Positions 26,336 through 34,722 of a DNA stretch of 64,000 bases are shown here, piece by piece. Each line of letters opens with the position of its first letter. Position 1 is the stretch's first letter. The DNA is from Kribbella jejuensis (lineage in GTDB: Bacteria > Actinomycetota > Actinomycetes > Propionibacteriales > Kribbellaceae), in the NCBI RefSeq assembly GCF_006715085.1, contig NZ_VFMM01000001.1, forward strand, positions 1,984,001-2,048,000, given 5' to 3'. A program made the position numbers and the translations under genes. The notes under the pieces were generated by a model that was not told where the DNA came from, did not search any database, and was given only the letters and a program-made list of their open reading frames with translations.

Positions 26336-26482
26336 GGCTCTCGCACTTCCTCGACCCTTACAGTCTGGGCGTTGCGGACGCCTGCGACCACCTGTGGCCA
26401 CGAAAGTCGTCAGGGGCCGCTCAGGGGTCGGTCGGTACCGATCCTGATGTGCGCGGGGGTGCCTGGACGGGACAGTGGAGCC

Positions 26483-26818
26483 ATGACGAACTCCAACGCA
26501 CCGTTCCAGAACCTGTCCGGCAAGACCCTGCGGCGCTCCTCGAACCAGCGGATGCTCTCCGGTGTCTCCGGCGGCATCGCCGAGTACCTGAACGTCGACG
26601 TGACCCTGGTCCGTCTCGGCTGGGTCGGCCTCACGCTGATCACCGGTGGCGCCGCGCTGATCGGCTACGCGGTCGCCTGGATCGTGATCCCCGAGTCCGA
26701 CGGCAAGGCCGTCTGGCAGAACGTCCAGCAGTCCGTGAACCAGCACCAGGACACCACCGAGCAGGACATCGCCTCCCGCATCTACGACGACACCAACAAC
26801 AAGCCCCCGGCGGCGTGA
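26483..26818 (+). CDS. PspC-domain protein
   Basis: A 111-aa protein starting at ATG 26483. TLRRSSNQRMLSGVSGGIAE followed by YLNVDVTLVRLGWVGLTLIT, GAALIGYAVAWIVIPE, is the PspC domain: a short cytoplasmic helix and one or two membrane segments ending in the conserved IPE. The C-terminal 40 residues are polar (Gln/Asp/Thr). PspC proteins respond to membrane stress. It faces two hairpin terminators and the convergent GDPD gene. Confidence 0.93.
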   Translation: MTNSNAPFQNLSGKTLRRSSNQRMLSGVSGGIAEYLNVDVTLVRLGWVGLTLITGGAALIGYAVAWIVIPESDGKAVWQNVQQSVNQHQDTTEQDIASRIYDDTNNKPPAA

Positions 26819-26823
26819 GCATG

Positions 26824-26885
26824 ACTGCGCCCGCAGGAGGCGCAGTACCCCAAGCGGGGTGACCGCAGGCAGCGGTTGCCCCGCT
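26824..26885. terminator. two consecutive terminator hairpins
   Basis: Hairpin 1: ACTGCGCC (26824-26831) pairs with GGCGCAGT (26839-26846). Hairpin 2: AGCGGGGTGACCGC (26853-26866) pairs over 14 positions, with two G-U pairs, with 26872-26885 around an AGGCA loop. They separate the convergent PspC and GDPD genes. No T-run is seen. Confidence 0.65.
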
Positions 26886-26886
26886 G

Positions 26887-27852
26887 CTACACGTTCAGAG
26901 CCGGCTTCCGCAGCGCGGCGACCGCCTGGTCCGGGTGATCGGCGAAGACGCCCTGCAGGCCGAGGGAGGCGAACCGGGTCAGCTCGGTCGCGAAGTCGGT
27001 CGCGGTGGGTAGGAAGCGGCGCTCCGCACGGAACGTCCACACCTGAACCCCCAGCCCGGCACGGTGCGCGTGGTCGACCAGACGGGTCGGTTCGCCCAGA
27101 CGGCCGTCCGCAGTACGCGGTACGACGAGATCCTTGTGCGGCGCCAGTACCTGTGCGTACGTCGCGATCTCCCGGAGCCCCCGTGGCTCCATGAGGTCGG
27201 CGTACGTCCGCCCGTCCCCCGTCCGCAAGAAGTCGTTCGGTGCGCTGTCGGCATCGATCAGCTGCACCAGCGGGACCTGTGCCATCACGGACAGCCGCCG
27301 CAGGCTCGTCGGCTCGAAGGACTGGACCATGATCTCGTCCGGCCGTAGCCGCAGCGCCAGGATCCGCTCCGTGAGCAGCTCCTCCAGCGGCAGCCCGAGG
27401 CGCCGGAAGTACGCAGGGTGCTTGATCTCCGGGATCACCCCGATCGGCCGGCCGAGCCGGGCCGACTCACGCCGTGCCAACGCGACCACGTCGTCGAACG
27501 TGGGGATCTCCTCGAGCCCGTCGTACGCCGTGTTGCTCGCCCGGAGTGCAGGCATCCGCTCACGTGCCCGCAGCGTACGTAGCTCGGCGTACGTGAAGTC
27601 CTCGACGAACCAGCCCGTTACCGCGGTGCCGTCGACGATCTTGGTGATCTTGCGGTCCGCGAAGACCGGATGGTCCGCGACGTCCGTCGTACCGGAGATC
27701 TCGTTCTCGTGCCGGCAGACCAGCACTCCGTCGAGCGTGGCAACCAGGTCCGGCTCCAGGTAGTCGGCTCCCTGAAGCGCGGCCAGCCGGTAGGCCGCCG
27801 GTGTGTGTTCCGGGCGGTAGCCACTCGCTCCCCGATGCGCGATCACCAACAT
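26887..27852 (-). CDS. glycerophosphodiester phosphodiesterase
   Basis: A 321-aa protein if started at ATG 27852 (MLVIAHRGASGYRPEHT); ATG 27873 would add seven residues. The HRGASGYRPEHT and YLEPDLVATLDGVLVCRHE motifs supply the His, Glu and Asp residues of the GDPD active site, and a later E in PEIKHPAYF completes the metal site. It hydrolyses glycerophosphodiesters to glycerol-3-phosphate and an alcohol. No signal peptide is visible, which favours a cytoplasmic form. The end GLQGVFADHPDQAV is the conserved family closing strand. Confidence 0.95.
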   Translation of the reverse strand: MLVIAHRGASGYRPEHTPAAYRLAALQGADYLEPDLVATLDGVLVCRHENEISGTTDVADHPVFADRKITKIVDGTAVTGWFVEDFTYAELRTLRARERMPALRASNTAYDGLEEIPTFDDVVALARRESARLGRPIGVIPEIKHPAYFRRLGLPLEELLTERILALRLRPDEIMVQSFEPTSLRRLSVMAQVPLVQLIDADSAPNDFLRTGDGRTYADLMEPRGLREIATYAQVLAPHKDLVVPRTADGRLGEPTRLVDHAHRAGLGVQVWTFRAERRFLPTATDFATELTRFASLGLQGVFADHPDQAVAALRKPALNV

Positions 27853-27915
27853 GCTTCCAGGACAGGGGCCGGACATTGCCCAACGGGAACCCGTTGCCCA
27901 ACGCAAGGTGAAGGT

Positions 27916-28518
27916 CTACCGTCTGTCACCACGCAGCAGGCTGCTGGCGAGCAGGTACTGCGCTATGCAGTACGTCGCCATCACCAGGTAGTCGCGCCCT
28001 GCGAAGCCATGCCCTGCCAAACCCGCGCCGATCAGCCCGTCCGAGATCAAGAACAACGCGCCGCCCAGTCCTGGACGCCACCCGTTCCAAGCGCTCGTAA
28101 CAGCCGTCGCAGTGACCAGCAACGAGTAGAGCGCCACGGGGAACCGAATGTCGCCCAGACCGGACCACAGCAGCACCAGTGCTCCCAGCCAGACCACCGC
28201 GTACACCGCTACGACCAGGAGCGACCTCCTACGAGCACGGTGTACGAACAGCATCAGGTAACAGACATGCGCTACACCAAACGCAGCCATGCCCGGCAGG
28301 AGCTGGTCCACCTGGAGCAGGAAGTCTCCGGCCAGAGAAGCGACCAGTGCGACCAGCAGCGTCGTGGGACCGCGGTTCAGCCGGACCCACACCGCCAGCA
28401 CCGGCATCAGCAGCACCTTGGTGATCAGCTGCGACCACGTCTCGCCGATCGCGATTGTGACCAGGTGCACCACGGTCAGTACGCCGTACGCGAGCAGCCA
28501 GGCCCGTCCCTTGTTCAT
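27916..28518 (-). CDS. YhhN/TMEM86 family lysoplasmalogenase-like protein
   Basis: A 200-aa integral membrane protein with about seven hydrophobic segments, starting MNKGRAWLLAYG at ATG 28518. The motifs TKVLLMPVLAVW, SLAGDFLL (the conserved Gly-Asp) and AHVCYLMLF, with LFLISDGLIGAGL and ATYCIAQYLLA later, are those of the YhhN family. Eukaryotic TMEM86 relatives hydrolyse the vinyl ether of lysoplasmalogens; the bacterial substrate is less certain. It is divergent from the ABC exporter pair. Confidence 0.9.
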   Translation of the reverse strand: MNKGRAWLLAYGVLTVVHLVTIAIGETWSQLITKVLLMPVLAVWVRLNRGPTTLLVALVASLAGDFLLQVDQLLPGMAAFGVAHVCYLMLFVHRARRRSLLVVAVYAVVWLGALVLLWSGLGDIRFPVALYSLLVTATAVTSAWNGWRPGLGGALFLISDGLIGAGLAGHGFAGRDYLVMATYCIAQYLLASSLLRGDRR

Positions 28519-28561
28519 GCCGTAGATGGTGCCGGTCCGGAGGGTCCACAGGTGCGAGTAA

Positions 28562-28573
28562 TTCGCATGCGAA
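28562..28573. promoter_or_regulatory. palindrome in divergent promoter region
   Basis: TTCGCATGCGAA is a perfect 12-bp palindrome between the divergent YhhN and ABC exporter genes. An overlapping TGCGA/TTCGCA repeat precedes it. It could be a regulator site; no regulator gene is adjacent. Confidence 0.3.
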
Positions 28574-28605
28574 CTGTCCGAGCGGGGACCTAGCCTGAGG
28601 AGGCC

Positions 28606-30327
28606 ATGAGACAACTGCCCCTCGCCGATCCCGGCCTCCCGAATCACCGCTCGCCGGTCCGCTACCTGTGGTGGGTCGCCCGCGGGCAGTCCCGCACGCT
28701 CGCCGGCGGGATGGCGTTCGGCATCCTCTGGATGGCCGCACAGGCGTTCATCCCGGCGATCCTCGGGCGCGCGATCGACGAGGGCATCGCCGCGCAGGAC
28801 GGCGAGCGGTTGCTGCGCTGGACGGCGCTGCTGTTCGTGGTCGGTGTCGTGCAGGCGACGGCGGGCATCATGAGGCACCGGTTCGCGGTCACCAACTGGC
28901 TGACTGCCGCATACCGGACGGTCCAGGTGGTGACTCGGAAGTCCGCCGACCTCGGCGCCACGCTGCCGAAGCAGCTCGCCACCGGCGAGGTGGTCAGCAT
29001 CGGCGCCGGCGACCTGTCGTACATCGGCAACCTGATGGAGATCTCGGCCCGGTTCGCCGGGGCGATCGTCGCGTTCTTCGTGGTCGCGGTGATCCTGCTC
29101 TCGTCCTCGACCGTGCTCGGCCTCGTCGTGCTGATCGGCGTACCGGTGATGCTGTTCGCGCTCGGCCCGATGCTGCGGCCGTTGCACAAGCGGCAGTCCG
29201 CCCAGCGTGAGGCGGTCGGCGAGCTGAACTCGCTGGGTTCCGACATCGTCGCCGGTCTGCGGGTGCTCCGCGGTATCGGCGGTGAGGAGTCGTTCTCCCA
29301 GCGGTACCGCAGCGAGTCGCAGCAGGTCAGGAAGGCCGGTGTGCGAGTCGCAGGCATCCAGTCGGTGCTGGATGCGGCCCAGGTGCTGCTGCCGGGCATC
29401 TTCGTCGTCCTGGTCGTCGGACTGGGCGCACACTTCGCGCTGCACGGTGACCTGAGCGCGGGCTCGCTGGTCGCGTTCTACGGGTACGCGACGTTCCTCG
29501 TGCTGCCCCTGCGGACGGCGACCGAGTTCGCGAACCAGTTGATGCGCGGTCTCGTTGCCGCCGGGCGTGTGATCCGGGTGCTGAAGCTGGAGCCGGACGT
29601 GACCGACCCGGAGACGCCGGTGCGGCTGCCGGACCACGGCGACCTGGTCGACCCCGTCTCCGGCGTCCGTGCCCGGGACGGTCTGCTCACCGCGATCGTC
29701 TCCGCTGAGCCGGACAGCTACGGGACGCTGGCTGATCGCCTAGGCCGGTACGACAACGACAGCGAGGTGCGGTACGGCGGCGTGACGCTGGCGAGCGCTA
29801 CCCGAGCAGACGTCCGGGAGCGGATCCTGGTGAGTGACACCGGCGCCCAGCTGTTCACCGGCGTACTGCGCACGGAGCTGGACCCAGCAGGTCGTCGTAC
29901 GGACGACGAGCTGATGGCTGCCATCCGTACCGCGTCGGCCGAGGACGTGCTGGTCGCACTGCCGGACGGCCTGGACTCCGAGGTGGAGGAGAAGGGGCGC
30001 TCGTTCTCCGGTGGTCAGCGGCAGCGGCTCGTGCTGGTCCGGGCGCTGCTCGCGGACCCGTCCGTGCTCGTCCTGGTCGAGCCGACCTCGGCCGTGGACG
30101 CCCATACCGAGGCGCGGATCGCGGACCGGTTGCGCGCGCACCGGGCCGGCCGGAGCACCGTCGTACTGACCGCCAGCCCGCTGCTGCTCGACCGTGTCGA
30201 CGAGGTGATCTTCGTCGCCGCCGGCCGGGTCGTTGCCACCGGCAAACACCGCGAGCTGCTCGAGTCCACCCCGGCGTACCGCCGGACCGTCACCCGCCAG
30301 ACCGAAGCAGAGGAGGCCCTGCGATGA
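28606..30327 (+). CDS. ABC exporter half-transporter with degenerate nucleotide site
   Basis: A 573-aa half transporter with a six-span membrane domain (about 25-310) and a nucleotide-binding domain (about 340-573). The Walker A position near residue 365 reads SAEPDSYGTL, with no GxxGxGKS, and Walker B reads VLVLVEPTSAVD, lacking the usual Asp before Glu. The signature SFSGGQRQRL near 468 is intact. It therefore cannot bind ATP canonically but can complete the partner's site. A strong GAGGAGG ribosome site precedes ATG 28606. It overlaps the partner gene by ATGA. Substrate unknown; multidrug or lipid export is typical of such heterodimers. Confidence 0.93.
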   Translation: MRQLPLADPGLPNHRSPVRYLWWVARGQSRTLAGGMAFGILWMAAQAFIPAILGRAIDEGIAAQDGERLLRWTALLFVVGVVQATAGIMRHRFAVTNWLTAAYRTVQVVTRKSADLGATLPKQLATGEVVSIGAGDLSYIGNLMEISARFAGAIVAFFVVAVILLSSSTVLGLVVLIGVPVMLFALGPMLRPLHKRQSAQREAVGELNSLGSDIVAGLRVLRGIGGEESFSQRYRSESQQVRKAGVRVAGIQSVLDAAQVLLPGIFVVLVVGLGAHFALHGDLSAGSLVAFYGYATFLVLPLRTATEFANQLMRGLVAAGRVIRVLKLEPDVTDPETPVRLPDHGDLVDPVSGVRARDGLLTAIVSAEPDSYGTLADRLGRYDNDSEVRYGGVTLASATRADVRERILVSDTGAQLFTGVLRTELDPAGRRTDDELMAAIRTASAEDVLVALPDGLDSEVEEKGRSFSGGQRQRLVLVRALLADPSVLVLVEPTSAVDAHTEARIADRLRAHRAGRSTVVLTASPLLLDRVDEVIFVAAGRVVATGKHRELLESTPAYRRTVTRQTEAEEALR

Positions 30328-32060
30328 GGCAGATCCTGCCCGTGGCCGGGCCGGCCGAGATCCGGCGGCACGCCAGGCGCCTCGCACGGCGGCACCCGCG
30401 GACCCTACTGGTGGCGCTGTTGCTGCACGGGCTCGCGGCGGTCTCGGGACTCGCGGCGCCGCGGTTGATCGGCAATCTGGTTCAGGACGTCCAGCACGGC
30501 ACGACCGCCGCCAAGGTGAACGTGGTGATCGCCGTGATCGCAGGGTTCATCGTGGCGCAGTCACTGCTCACCCGCTGGGCGCGGTACAAGTCGTTCGCGC
30601 TCGGCGAGCAGGTGCTGGCCGAGCTGCGCGAGGAGTTCGTCGACAACGCGCTGGCGCTGCCGATCGGCACGGTCGAGCGGGCGGGTACCGGTGACCTGTT
30701 GTCGCGGACCTCGCGGGACGTGGACACGTTGTCGCGGACCGTGCGGTTCGCCGTACCGGAGACGATCATCGCGTTCGTGACCGTGGTGTTCACCGCGGTC
30801 GCGACCGTGCTGGTCGGCGTGTGGGTGCTCGTGCCGTTGGTCGCGATGGTGCCGCTGCTGTGGTTGAGCACCAAGTGGTACTTGCGGCGCGCCAAGGACG
30901 GGTACCTGCGGGAGAATGCGGCGTACGCGCAGATGACCAGCTCGCTCGCGGAGACGGTCGAGGGCGCCCGGACGGTCGAGGCGCTGCGGCGGTTCGACGA
31001 CCGGGTGCGGCGTGGTGACGACGACATCCGTGGTTCGTACAACGCCGAGCGGTACACGCTGTTCCTGCGGACCGTGTACTTCCCGGCGGCTGAGCTCGGG
31101 TATCTCGTACCGGTCGTGGGCACGCTGCTGTTCGGCGGCTGGCTGCACTTGAACGGGCACGCCTCGCTGGGGGCGGTCACGGCCGCCGTGCTGTACGTGA
31201 ACCAGCTGATCGATCCGGTCGACCGGCTGCTGTCCTGGCTGGACGAGTTGCAGTCGGGCGGTGCGGCGTTCGCCCGGCTGCTCGGGATCAGCGACGTACC
31301 CGACGACCGGACGCCGTCGGGGCGGGAGCCTTCCGGTGAGCTCGTCGAGGCGCGGGACGTGCGGTTCTCGTACGTCGACGGGCGCGATGTGCTGCACGGC
31401 GTCGACCTGACGATCCAGCCGGGCGAACGGATCGCGATGGTCGGGCCATCCGGTGCGGGCAAGTCCACGCTGGGCCGGCTGGTCGCGGGTATTCATCCGC
31501 CGCGCACCGGGTCGGTGACGGTCGGCGGTGTGGGCATGACCGATCTCCCGTTGGACGAGCTGCGGAAGCAGGTCGCGCTGGTGACGCAGGAACACCACGT
31601 CTTCGTTGGGACGCTGCGCGACAACCTGTCGATGGCGCGTCCTTCGGCGACTGACACCGAACTGTTGGATGCGCTGGGTGCAGTCGATGCGCGTGAGTGG
31701 GCTGAGGCTTTGCCGGACGGGCTCGACACCCGTGTGGGCTCGGGGCAGCTGTCGCTGACGCCTGCGCAGGCGCAACAGCTGGCTTTGGCGCGGCTGGTGC
31801 TGGCTGATCCGCACACACTCGTCTTGGACGAGGCGACATCGCTGATCGACCCGCGGGCGGCCAGACACATGGAGCGCTCACTGGCCGCCGTACTCGAAGG
31901 CCGCACGGTGATTGCCATCGCCCACCGCCTCTACACTGCCCACGACGCAGACCGAGTCGCCGTAGTAGAAGACGGCCGCATCACCGAACTAGGCAGCCAC
32001 GACGAACTAGTAGCCCGCCAAGGCTCCTACGCCGCCCTCTGGAACTCCTGGCACGGCTAA
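30324..32060 (+). CDS. ABC exporter half-transporter, catalytic partner
   Basis: A 578-aa half transporter, with a membrane domain at residues ~30-320 and a nucleotide-binding domain from ~340. Walker A is intact (GPSGAGKSTLG near 373), as are Walker B (TLVLDEATSLID near 498) and the H-loop IAIAHRL. The signature is degenerate: LSLTPAQAQQLALAR near 475 in place of LSGGQ. Together with the upstream gene this gives one consensus and one dead ATP site, as in TAP-like and BmrCD-like heterodimers. It is followed by a GC-rich hairpin. Confidence 0.95.
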   Translation: MRQILPVAGPAEIRRHARRLARRHPRTLLVALLLHGLAAVSGLAAPRLIGNLVQDVQHGTTAAKVNVVIAVIAGFIVAQSLLTRWARYKSFALGEQVLAELREEFVDNALALPIGTVERAGTGDLLSRTSRDVDTLSRTVRFAVPETIIAFVTVVFTAVATVLVGVWVLVPLVAMVPLLWLSTKWYLRRAKDGYLRENAAYAQMTSSLAETVEGARTVEALRRFDDRVRRGDDDIRGSYNAERYTLFLRTVYFPAAELGYLVPVVGTLLFGGWLHLNGHASLGAVTAAVLYVNQLIDPVDRLLSWLDELQSGGAAFARLLGISDVPDDRTPSGREPSGELVEARDVRFSYVDGRDVLHGVDLTIQPGERIAMVGPSGAGKSTLGRLVAGIHPPRTGSVTVGGVGMTDLPLDELRKQVALVTQEHHVFVGTLRDNLSMARPSATDTELLDALGAVDAREWAEALPDGLDTRVGSGQLSLTPAQAQQLALARLVLADPHTLVLDEATSLIDPRAARHMERSLAAVLEGRTVIAIAHRLYTAHDADRVAVVEDGRITELGSHDELVARQGSYAALWNSWHG

Positions 32061-32069
32061 CTCCTCCCT

Positions 32070-32096
32070 CCGCCCCCGAGCGGAGCGAGGGGGCGG
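32070..32096 (+). terminator. terminator after ABC exporter genes
   Basis: CCGCCCCC (32070-32077) pairs with GGGGGCGG (32089-32096), followed shortly by GCTTTTAG. It lies between the convergent ABC and erm genes. Confidence 0.7.
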
Positions 32097-32103
32097 GGTG
32101 CTT

Positions 32104-32646
32104 TTAGCGTTTTCGTAGGACTAGGACTGCGGAATCTACGTGGGGTGGTGGGGTGAACGCCTTGCGCGGAAGACGAAGGCCGAGGGTTGGGGTGTAGTGG
32201 CGCATCCACCGGTTCGCACCTGGTGCTTCACCGCGGACCCACCGGTTCGCCACCTGACGCTGCAACACCAGATCGGCCGACACCAAGCGAGAGCCCTGTG
32301 CCAGCAGGCGTTTCAGCAACAGCGTGGAGATGTTGTACGGCGGACTCGACACCACCCGGAACGGCCGCGACGGCAACCTGAGGTCACCGGCATCGGCCCG
32401 GACGACCGTCACCGGCGCGTCCGCGAACCGCCGGCGCAACCGGTCGGCCCGCCCCGGATGGAGTTCGACCGCGACCACCTGAGCGCCGGCCCGGACGAGC
32501 GGTGCGGTCAGCGCACCGAGTCCGGCCCCGACGTCGAGGACGAGTTCGCCGGGCGTGATCCCGGCCGCGTCCACGACCCGTTCGGCCCAACGACTATCGA
32601 GCGGATGCCATCCCCAGGCACCCCGCGCCTGCCCGGAGGCGGGCAC
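32104..32646 (-). CDS. Erm-type 23S rRNA adenine methyltransferase
   Basis: A 180-aa protein starting at GTG 32646; an in-frame TGA four codons upstream excludes a longer form. The SAM-binding motif LVLDVGAGLGALTAPLVRAG, the acidic AVELHPGR strand, the catalytic SSPPYNIST loop (NPPY-like) and the closing PPPHVDSAVLVL are those of the KsgA/Erm family. It lacks the usual extended C-terminal lobe, as in short Erm(37)-like enzymes. Methylation of A2058 would give macrolide-lincosamide-streptogramin resistance. The promoter has a WhiB7-like layout, and an overlapping upstream reading frame precedes it. Confidence 0.88.
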   Translation of the reverse strand: MPASGQARGAWGWHPLDSRWAERVVDAAGITPGELVLDVGAGLGALTAPLVRAGAQVVAVELHPGRADRLRRRFADAPVTVVRADAGDLRLPSRPFRVVSSPPYNISTLLLKRLLAQGSRLVSADLVLQRQVANRWVRGEAPGANRWMRHYTPTLGLRLPRKAFTPPPHVDSAVLVLRKR

Positions 32647-32674
32647 GACGGACCATCACGAAGTACGTAATCAT
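32594..32674 (-). CDS. possible upstream reading frame overlapping erm
   Basis: A 26-codon frame beginning ATG 32674 (MITYFVMVRRARLRAG...) that overlaps the first 53 bases of erm in another frame. Its ATG lies seven bases after a TAGGGT -10 box, where transcription should start, so it could be translated as a leaderless frame. It might limit erm initiation, or it may be accidental. No homology is recognised. Confidence 0.3.
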   Translation of the reverse strand: MITYFVMVRRARLRAGAGCLGMASAR

Positions 32675-32680
32675 GCGACG

Positions 32681-32718
32681 ACCCTAGAGCCGCCCGCGCC
32701 TCCGGCTCAAAGCATTTT
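32681..32718 (-). promoter_or_regulatory. erm promoter with WhiB7-like AT-rich box
   Basis: Minus strand: AAAATG (32718-32713), then TTGAGC (32710-32705) as -35, 18 bases, and TAGGGT (32686-32681) as -10. An AT-rich block touching the upstream edge of the -35 is the signature of WhiB7-activated promoters, which control antibiotic-resistance genes including erm in mycobacteria. It overlaps the end of capA. Confidence 0.5.
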
Positions 32719-33846
32719 CGGCGCGGACCCCAGCGCGGTAACAGTTTCCGTCGTACGACGCTGCGCCAGCTCGAGCCGCTGACGCCGAGCGGTGTCCTTC
32801 GCGAGCTCACGCCGTACATCGAGAACCCGCACCGGCAGATCGTCGGTCATCAACAGCGGCGCGTACTCCGCCTCGGTCGTCCATCCGCCGCCGCCGTTCC
32901 GGGTGAACGTGAACCGCGTCAGCAGCCCCTCGGCCTTGGTGGTGTTCGGTTCCCGATGCGCCGCGACCAGATTCCCGTGCCCGTACGCGATCCACTTCCC
33001 GTCGATCTGCTGCATCGGCTGCACCACGTGCGCGTGATGCCCGATCACCAGGTCGATGTTGCTGTTGGCAAGCAATTCCGGACCGACCTCGCGCTGTTGG
33101 TCGTTCAGCTTGTTCGAGTACTCCGTACCCCAATGACAACTGACGATCACCAGGTCGGCGCCGCGATCGCGGGCGTCCTGCGCCTTCAGCTGGATCGACT
33201 TCGTGCTGATCTTCGCGGCACGCCAGGTCTCACCGTTCGGGTACGGCAGCCCGTTGAACCCGAACGTGAAGCTCAACGACGCGACCTTCACGCCGTTGAC
33301 GTTCACGATCGTGATCCCCTCGGCCTCGGACCGCGTCCGCGCCGTACCGGCGTGCGCGAGGCCGACCTTGTCGAGCGCGTCGAGCGTCCGGTCCACACCC
33401 GCCGCGCCACCATCGAAACTGTGGTTGCTGGCGGTGGTGCACAGGTCGTACCCGGTCTGCTTGAGGGCGGTGGCGATCTGCGGCGGTCCCTGGAAGAGGG
33501 GGTAGCCGTGGTACGGACCGCCGAGTTCGGCGAGCGGCGTCTCGAGGTGCGCGATCGCCAGATCCGCCTTCTGGACAAGGGGTTTCACGCTCGCCATCAG
33601 CGGCGCGAAGTCCCACTGCCCGTCGTCGCCGTCGCGTCTCGCGCTGGTCCACAGACGTTCGTGCAGCAGTACGTCGCCGGTCGCGACCACGGTGATCCGG
33701 TCGGTCTGCTTGTCCTGCTTCGGTTCCGCGCCCTTCGACGGCCGGTCGGTCGTCTCGGCGAACGTGTCGGCCAGACAACCGGTCGTCGCCAGCGCCGCGG
33801 CTCCGGCGAGCATTCCCCCGAGTACTGCGCGTCGTCGTACAGCCAT
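32707..33846 (-). CDS. CapA-family metallophosphatase-like lipoprotein
   Basis: A 379-aa protein. MAVRRRAVLGGMLAGAAALA with the lipobox ATTGC (Cys24) indicates a twin-arginine-like lipoprotein signal. The CapA (PGA_cap) domain follows: VVATGDVLLHERLW, IAHLETPLAELGG, TTASNHSFDGG, VSCHWGTEYSN and IGHHAHVVQPM, the metal-binding Asp/Asn/His set of the calcineurin-like fold. CapA proteins are tied to poly-gamma-glutamate synthesis, but here no capB/capC is nearby, so the actual substrate is unknown. Confidence 0.93.
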   Translation of the reverse strand: MAVRRRAVLGGMLAGAAALATTGCLADTFAETTDRPSKGAEPKQDKQTDRITVVATGDVLLHERLWTSARRDGDDGQWDFAPLMASVKPLVQKADLAIAHLETPLAELGGPYHGYPLFQGPPQIATALKQTGYDLCTTASNHSFDGGAAGVDRTLDALDKVGLAHAGTARTRSEAEGITIVNVNGVKVASLSFTFGFNGLPYPNGETWRAAKISTKSIQLKAQDARDRGADLVIVSCHWGTEYSNKLNDQQREVGPELLANSNIDLVIGHHAHVVQPMQQIDGKWIAYGHGNLVAAHREPNTTKAEGLLTRFTFTRNGGGGWTTEAEYAPLLMTDDLPVRVLDVRRELAKDTARRQRLELAQRRTTETVTALGSAPKML

Positions 33847-33947
33847 TCCCCAGCCCCCTTTGTCGTCGTTGAAGACGCCCAGTTCGCGAGGTTGGTTGGG
33901 ACGGAGATCTGATCGTGTCCAAAGCTCGTGTGGTAGTAAGTGAAACC

Positions 33948-34715
33948 ATGGTCGAGCTGAAGACGCCCGCGGAGATCGAGCAGATGCGCGCGGCCGGACG
34001 GGTCGTCGCCACTGCCTTGCAGACCGTGAAGAAGCACGCGACGGCCGGCGTCTCGCTGCTCGAACTCGACGAGGTGGCCCGGGACGTACTGCGGTCGGCC
34101 GGGGCGGTGTCGTTGTTCGACGGGTATCAGCCTGGGTTCGCGACGTCGCCGTTCCGCGGCGTGATCTGTACGTCGGTGAACGACGCCGTACTGCACGGCC
34201 TGCCGAACGAGCTCCGGCTGCAGGACGGCGATCTGCTGAACGTCGACTGCGGTGCGTCGATCGATGGCTGGTGCGCGGACTCGGCGATCAGCTTCTGCGT
34301 CGGTACGCCACGAGCCGAGGACCTGGAGTTGATCGCGACCACCGAGCAGGCCCTCGCGGCGGGCATCGCCGCCGCCGTCCCCGGCAACCGCATCGGCGAC
34401 ATCGGCGCCGCCATCGGCCGGGTCGGCCACCAAGCCGGCGTCGGCACCAACCTCGACTTCGGCGGCCACGGCATCGGCCGTCGCATGCACCAAGACCCCC
34501 ACGTCCCCAACAACGGCCGCCCCGGCCGCGGCCTCAAACTCCAACCAGGCCAGGTCTTCGCCATCGAACCCTGGTTCTGGACCACTCCCCACTCCACCTA
34601 CCAAATAGACGCAGACGGCTGGACCCTCCGCTCCACAGACCACTCCCGAGGCGCCCACGCCGAACACACCGTAGCCATAACCCAAGAAGGCCCCCGAATC
34701 CTCACCCTCCCGTAA
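33948..34715 (+). CDS. map: type I methionine aminopeptidase
   Basis: A 255-aa enzyme starting at ATG 33948 (MVELKTPAEIEQMRAAG); an in-frame start at 33915 would add 11 residues. The metal ligands are visible: Asp in LLNVDCGAS, Asp in WCADSAISF, His in GHGIGRRMHQDPHVPN, Glu in FAIEPWFW and Glu in HAEHTVAIT. It removes N-terminal methionine from new proteins. Length and motifs match a short-form actinobacterial MetAP without the zinc-finger extension. It is one of probably several copies in the genome. Confidence 0.96.
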   Translation: MVELKTPAEIEQMRAAGRVVATALQTVKKHATAGVSLLELDEVARDVLRSAGAVSLFDGYQPGFATSPFRGVICTSVNDAVLHGLPNELRLQDGDLLNVDCGASIDGWCADSAISFCVGTPRAEDLELIATTEQALAAGIAAAVPGNRIGDIGAAIGRVGHQAGVGTNLDFGGHGIGRRMHQDPHVPNNGRPGRGLKLQPGQVFAIEPWFWTTPHSTYQIDADGWTLRSTDHSRGAHAEHTVAITQEGPRILTLP

Positions 34716-34722
34716 TCGTCTT

